Positions 5,879 through 8,257 of a DNA stretch of 8,257 nucleotides are shown here, piece after piece. Each line of letters starts with the position of its first letter. Positions within the stretch are counted from its first letter, which is position 1. The DNA is taken from assembly GCA_017990305.1 (NCBI GenBank), contig JAGNOB010000055.1, positions 1 to 8,257 on the forward strand. Direction: 5' to 3'. The stretch is from Leucobacter sp. (GTDB lineage: Bacteria; Actinomycetota; Actinomycetes; Actinomycetales; Microbacteriaceae). The position numbers and the translations under genes were made by a program. Below the pieces are notes generated by a model. The model did no database searches. It was given only the letters and a program-made list of their open reading frames with translations, and was not told the DNA's origin.

Positions 5879-6865
5879 ATGACCAACACGATCCCCCCGC
5901 GAGCGCTTCCTACCGACCCGCTCTGGCCCCGTACGGGCGGGTGGCAGGATCTCACGGCCGCTGGTCCCGGTCCGATCGATCTCGCGGTGGTCGGGATACC
6001 GACGTCGCAGACCTCGCTCTCCCCGACGAATGCACACCTCACTCCCGCTGCCGTGCGCGAAGCGCTGCGCAGGTATTCGAGCCACCTCGCCGCACCCGGC
6101 GAGCCAGACGTGCTTGGCACCGTAGGCGGCCGGGGCAGGGAAGCTGAAATCGTGCTCGACGAGGCGCTGCGGATCGTCGACGCGGGCGACCTCGCCGACC
6201 CCGACAGTGAGCAAGGAGAGCTGCTGGCGGCTACCGCCGTAGGTCAGCTCGCTAAGCGCTCGGAGCTCGTTGTCGCGCTCGGCGGCGACAACGCGCTCAC
6301 GGTTCCCGCGACACTCGGGGTCGCCGGTGACGCGCTGCCGATCGCGGGCCTCATCACGCTCGACGCCCATCACGACCTGCGTGACGGCCGCTCAAACGGT
6401 TCACCGGTGCGACGCCTCGTCGAGGCTGGACTCGATCCGCGCCACATCGTGCAGATCGGCATCGCAGACTTCGCGAACTCCCGCGCCTACCGCGAGCGCG
6501 CGAAGCAGTGGGGCATCACGGTGATCCACCGTGACGAGCTCTTCGATCGGCCCCTGCGGGAGATCGCCGCCGAGGCACTCGCGATCGCGGGAGCCGGCGG
6601 CGGGCCGATCCACGTAGATCTCGACGTCGACGTCTGTGATCGCTCGGTGGCGCCTGGCTGCCCGGCCTCGATCCCCGGCGGTATCCAGGCGCACGAGCTT
6701 CGGGCCTTCGCGCGCACGTTCGCGGCTGATCCACGGGTGCGCGGCATCGACATCGCCGAGGTGGACGCATCGGCAGATGCCCCAGATGGCCGGACGGTGC
6801 GGCTCGCGGCGCTCTGCGTGCTCGAGGCCGCAGCCGGTCTCGCGCAGCGGCTCAGTCACGGCTAG
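5879..6865 (+). CDS. hutG: Formimidoylglutamase (arginase/ureohydrolase family)
   Basis: A 328-residue binuclear-manganese hydrolase of the arginase superfamily. Next to hutH its likely reaction is N-formimidoyl-L-glutamate plus water to L-glutamate and formamide (EC 3.5.3.8). Motifs in order: ALGGDNALT (134-141), LDAHHDLRDG (161-170; D162, H164, D166), VDLDVDVCDRSVAPG (246-260; D249, D251, D254) and GIDIAEVDASAD (289-300; E294). All usual metal ligands are present except the first: the His of GGDH is Asn138 here. The frame stays open far upstream, antisense to hutH. ATG 5879 is chosen because it gives a normal family length, begins where the divergent promoter ends and has a TAnnnT hexamer 6 nt before it. 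Agmatinase, guanidinobutyrase or arginase are alternatives by sequence; context favours HutG. It converges on the small membrane protein gene with a 15-bp gap. Confidence 0.85.
   Translation: MTNTIPPRALPTDPLWPRTGGWQDLTAAGPGPIDLAVVGIPTSQTSLSPTNAHLTPAAVREALRRYSSHLAAPGEPDVLGTVGGRGREAEIVLDEALRIVDAGDLADPDSEQGELLAATAVGQLAKRSELVVALGGDNALTVPATLGVAGDALPIAGLITLDAHHDLRDGRSNGSPVRRLVEAGLDPRHIVQIGIADFANSRAYRERAKQWGITVIHRDELFDRPLREIAAEALAIAGAGGGPIHVDLDVDVCDRSVAPGCPASIPGGIQAHELRAFARTFAADPRVRGIDIAEVDASADAPDGRTVRLAALCVLEAAAGLAQRLSHG
5990..6003. promoter_or_regulatory. Second hut-operator-like palindrome inside hutG
   Basis: GTCGG, GATA, CCGAC: a perfect 5-4-5 palindrome sharing the ten-base core CGGGATACCG with the central hut operator, 180 bp away centre to centre. 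It covers codons Val38-Gly39-Ile40-Pro41-Thr42. It uses ATA for Ile40, the only ATA among the 19 isoleucine codons of the gene. It could be an auxiliary operator; a coding coincidence is not excluded. Confidence 0.35.
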
Positions 6866-6880
6866 ACGCAGGACTCGCGG

Positions 6881-7243
6881 CTAGCTGCCGAGCCCCTGAG
6901 CGTAGCCCCACCAGGCGATGACCGTCATGAGGTACACGAGCAGCGGCGCGGCAAGGAGGATGGTCAGCGTGGCAACGGCTGGCGCTTTTCGTTCCTTACG
7001 AACGAGCGAGGCAATCGCGAGCCCCACTCCAATCGCCGGGCCCGCGACCACAATCACCTGACGGGCAACGAGCGACGTTGCGGGTGTCGGGAACCCGTTT
7101 GACGCTGTCAGCAAAAAGAGCACGACTGCGAGCAGTGCGACCGCGAGTGCCGCCCGCCCAAGTTTGGGGGTACTCCGCGGGGCAGGCGGCCCCGCTGCCT
7201 CGTTCATTCGGGCGAGCTGCTCCCAGCGTTGGTTCTGGTCCAT
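6881..7243 (-). CDS. Small three-helix membrane protein, function unknown
   Basis: A 120-residue protein I do not recognise. A hydrophilic N-terminus (about 1-29, with WEQLARMNEAAG and a Pro-rich stretch) precedes three hydrophobic segments near residues 31-48, 59-81 and 91-111. A basic loop KERKAP lies between helices two and three, and the tail is short (GYAQGLGS). There is no signal-peptidase or lipoprotein motif. The first ATG (7243) is preferred because TAGGCT lies 6 nt upstream, the same leaderless arrangement seen at hutG and the IclR gene. The ATG at 7207 has only a distant GGGAG. The gene converges with hutG (15 bp between stops) and lies 74 bp downstream of ung on the same strand. 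The general layout resembles small DUF-type membrane proteins of actinobacteria; no specific family can be named. Confidence 0.75.
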   Translation of the reverse strand: MDQNQRWEQLARMNEAAGPPAPRSTPKLGRAALAVALLAVVLFLLTASNGFPTPATSLVARQVIVVAGPAIGVGLAIASLVRKERKAPAVATLTILLAAPLLVYLMTVIAWWGYAQGLGS

Positions 7244-7249
7244 GTGCCA

Positions 7250-7255
7250 AGCCTA
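7250..7255 (-). promoter_or_regulatory. Candidate leaderless -10 element of the small membrane protein gene
   Basis: TAGGCT (TAnnnT) on the minus strand ends 6 nt before the ATG at 7243. No Shine-Dalgarno is evident and no clear -35 hexamer is seen at the usual distance. Confidence 0.4.
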
Positions 7256-7291
7256 ATTGCGAGCGGGGTTCCTTCCGTTGTAAGTGTGTGG

Positions 7292-7321
7292 ACTCGCACT
7301 CGCACTCGCACTCGCACTCAC
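7292..7321. repeat. Hexanucleotide array (ACTCGC) at the ung stop codon
   Basis: Four perfect ACTCGC units (7292-7315) are followed by one variant ACTCAC (7316-7321). The variant unit contains the ung TGA (7318-7320, minus strand), so the array starts at the stop codon and extends into the 3' flank. Its sequence is unrelated to the GCCGGT array inside the gene. Confidence 0.9.
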
Positions 7322-8223
7322 CAGTCGATCGGCTCGGACCCCTGGGCGATGAGCGCCTCGTTGGCCCGCGTAAACGGGCGCGAGCCGAAGAATCCGCGCG
7401 ACGCTGACAGCGGCGACGGGTGCGCGCTCTCGATGCGCGGGATGTTGGGGAGCAGCGGGCCGAGCGCCCGAGCATCGTTGCCCCAGAGGATCGCGACGAG
7501 CGGCCCGCCCCGAGCCGCTAGCGCACGGATCGCGAGTTCCGTGAGGGTTTCCCAGCCGCGCCCGCGGTGGGATCCAGCCTCCCCTGCTCGCACCGTGAGC
7601 ACCCGATTCAGCAGCAGCACGCCGGCGTCCGCCCAGCTCGAGAGGTCGCCCGTGCGCTCCGGTGCTGCCCAGAAGCCGTCTGCAGACCAGTCGTCAGCGG
7701 CAGTGGAGTCGCTGCCACCTGCGTTGGCGTTGGCGTTGGCGCTGGCGTCAGCGGCAGCGGCAGCGTCAGCACCAGCACCACTTCCAGTTCCAGCACCGGC
7801 ACCGGCACCGGCACCGGCACCGGCACCGGCACCGGCACCGGCACCGGCGCCGACACCGGCAGCCAAGTCGGCGTCGAGTTCCGTGAAGATGTTCTTCAGG
7901 CTGCGTGGCAGCGGGCGCACGTCTGCGCTTGTTGCAAACGACAGCCCGATGGCGTGGCCAGGGGTCGGATACGGGTCCTGCCCAACGATGAGCACCCGCA
8001 CGTCAACGAGCGGCCGAGCGAACGCACGAAACACGAGATCGTCCGCAGGCAGTACCCGTGCGCCAGCAGCACGCTCTTCGCCGAGGAACACATCGAGGCC
8101 TGCGAGTGCACTGTCAAGCGCGCCAGGGTCCCCAGACGCCGCGTCGGCTGCGGCGAGCGCGTCGCCCCAGTCCTTGGCGATGTGCCCCGATCCGACCAGG
8201 CTCGCGAGTGTTGTCGCGGCCAC
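7318..8223 (-). CDS. ung: Uracil-DNA glycosylase, family 1, with a repeat-encoded insertion
   Basis: A 301-residue cytoplasmic DNA-repair enzyme that excises uracil from DNA and begins base-excision repair (EC 3.2.2.27). Family 1 motifs in order: water-activating loop [17 protein letters not shown] with catalytic D83, the Pro-rich loop (VRPLPRSL, 102-109), uracil-binding GVLLLN (N206), the ILWGND loop and [17 protein letters not shown] (H268). The C-terminus ends in EPIDW. The usual length is about 225-240 residues. The excess of about 60 is one block between FTEL (116) and GDLSSW (192), where E. coli Ung has about 12 residues. The block is nearly all Ala, Gly, Asn, Ser and Asp and is written in hexanucleotide repeats. 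All catalytic motifs are intact, so the enzyme is probably active. The start is GTG at 8223, supported by GAAGAG 5 nt upstream (8229-8234). The stop lies inside a second hexamer array. Confidence 0.95.
   Translation of the reverse strand: MAATTLASLVGSGHIAKDWGDALAAADAASGDPGALDSALAGLDVFLGEERAAGARVLPADDLVFRAFARPLVDVRVLIVGQDPYPTPGHAIGLSFATSADVRPLPRSLKNIFTELDADLAAGVGAGAGAGAGAGAGAGAGAGAGTGSGAGADAAAAADASANANANAGGSDSTAADDWSADGFWAAPERTGDLSSWADAGVLLLNRVLTVRAGEAGSHRGRGWETLTELAIRALAARGGPLVAILWGNDARALGPLLPNIPRIESAHPSPLSASRGFFGSRPFTRANEALIAQGSEPIDW
7714..7860. repeat. Compound hexanucleotide microsatellite within ung
   Basis: The core is nine perfect ACCGGC units at 7795-7848, flanked by GCCGAC and one more ACCGGC (to 7860). 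On the coding strand this is GCCGGT, reading Ala-Gly. Degenerate hexamers follow toward lower coordinates ([12 protein letters not shown] units). Then come three perfect GTTGGC units at 7723-7740 plus a GCTGGC variant, reading Asn-Ala. The tract covers ung residues 122-170. Every unit is 6 bp, so gain or loss of units keeps the frame. Confidence 0.92.
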
Positions 8224-8228
8224 GCTAG

Positions 8229-8234
8229 CTCTTC
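8229..8234 (-). promoter_or_regulatory. Ribosome binding site of ung
   Basis: GAAGAG on the minus strand, 5 nt before GTG at 8223. It decides this GTG as start and contrasts with the three candidate leaderless genes in the window. The remaining bases to 8257 hold no recognisable gene. Confidence 0.55.
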
Positions 8235-8257
8235 GCAGCGAGTGGGCCGCGGTGCGT

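Noticed and set aside
5765..6373. A 202-codon minus-strand frame antisense to hutG and across the hutH promoter region.
   Set aside because: No domain is recognisable, it overlaps the strong ureohydrolase gene, and it would place coding sequence over the central operator.
4550..6865. A single 771-codon plus-strand open frame running antisense through hutH into hutG.
   Set aside because: The first 443 codons mirror hutH codon structure on the other strand and show no family similarity; only the part from 5879 has the ureohydrolase motifs. Long antisense frames are expected at this GC content.
6866..6896. Bidirectional terminator between the convergent hutG and membrane protein genes.
   Set aside because: Only a short bulged hairpin (CGGC, TAGCT, GCCG) is visible, with no T-run on either side; too weak to annotate.
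7714..7860. Possible CRISPR array or mobile-element repeat in ung.
   Set aside because: Units are 6 bp without spacers, lie in a conserved coding frame and have no terminal inverted repeats.
7662..7886. Plus-strand and other-frame readings of the ung repeat giving His-Arg or Pro-Val repeat proteins.
   Set aside because: They are alternative-frame translations of the microsatellite; the Ung frame has intact catalytic motifs on both sides.

Overview
The window is GC-rich and almost fully coding. Codons are strongly G/C-ended, inter-gene gaps are short, and several starts lack a Shine-Dalgarno sequence but carry a TAnnnT hexamer 6 nt before the ATG. With the protein sequences, this points to the chromosome of a high-GC actinobacterium, plausibly a Microbacteriaceae-type organism. 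That placement is inference; no rRNA or other marker is present. No gene-free stretch exceeds 300 bases, and I see no tRNA, rRNA, CRISPR array or insertion sequence.

Left part (1-3284), minus strand: a TetR-family regulator, an MFS permease and an Amidohydro_3 (YtcJ-like) metal-dependent hydrolase, in that transcription order, form a likely operon. The regulator-permease gap is 37 bp and the permease-hydrolase overlap is 8 bp. The hydrolase runs off the left edge. A cluster of AACCGA/TCGGTT half-sites, including a perfect 7-5-7 palindrome, lies upstream of the regulator and is the likely TetR operator. The natural substrate is unknown.

Centre (3314-6865): a histidine-utilisation locus. hutH (histidine ammonia-lyase, minus) and hutG (formimidoylglutamase-type ureohydrolase, plus) diverge from a 123-bp region. 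An IclR-family regulator lies 34 bp downstream of hutH on the same strand. At the exact middle of the hutH-hutG gap is a perfect palindrome, GTCCGGGATACCGGAC, which resembles the motif I recall for the IclR-type hut activator HutR of Corynebacterium. The simplest reading is that the IclR protein is HutR and acts from this one central site on both genes. hutU and hutI are not in the window. HutH would start histidine breakdown and HutG would end it, hydrolysing formimidoylglutamate to glutamate and formamide.

Right part (6881-8223), minus strand: a small three-helix membrane protein of unknown function, and ung (family 1 uracil-DNA glycosylase). The ung gene carries an unusual low-complexity insertion of about 60 residues built from hexanucleotide microsatellites. 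A second, unrelated hexamer array begins at its stop codon.

I found no new defence or mobile system. The points most worth a second look are the symmetric hut operator with a possible second copy inside hutG, the microsatellite-expanded glycosylase, the leaderless-promoter geometry repeated at three genes, a duplicated stop-codon tail on the IclR gene, and the His-to-Asn change in the first metal motif of HutG.
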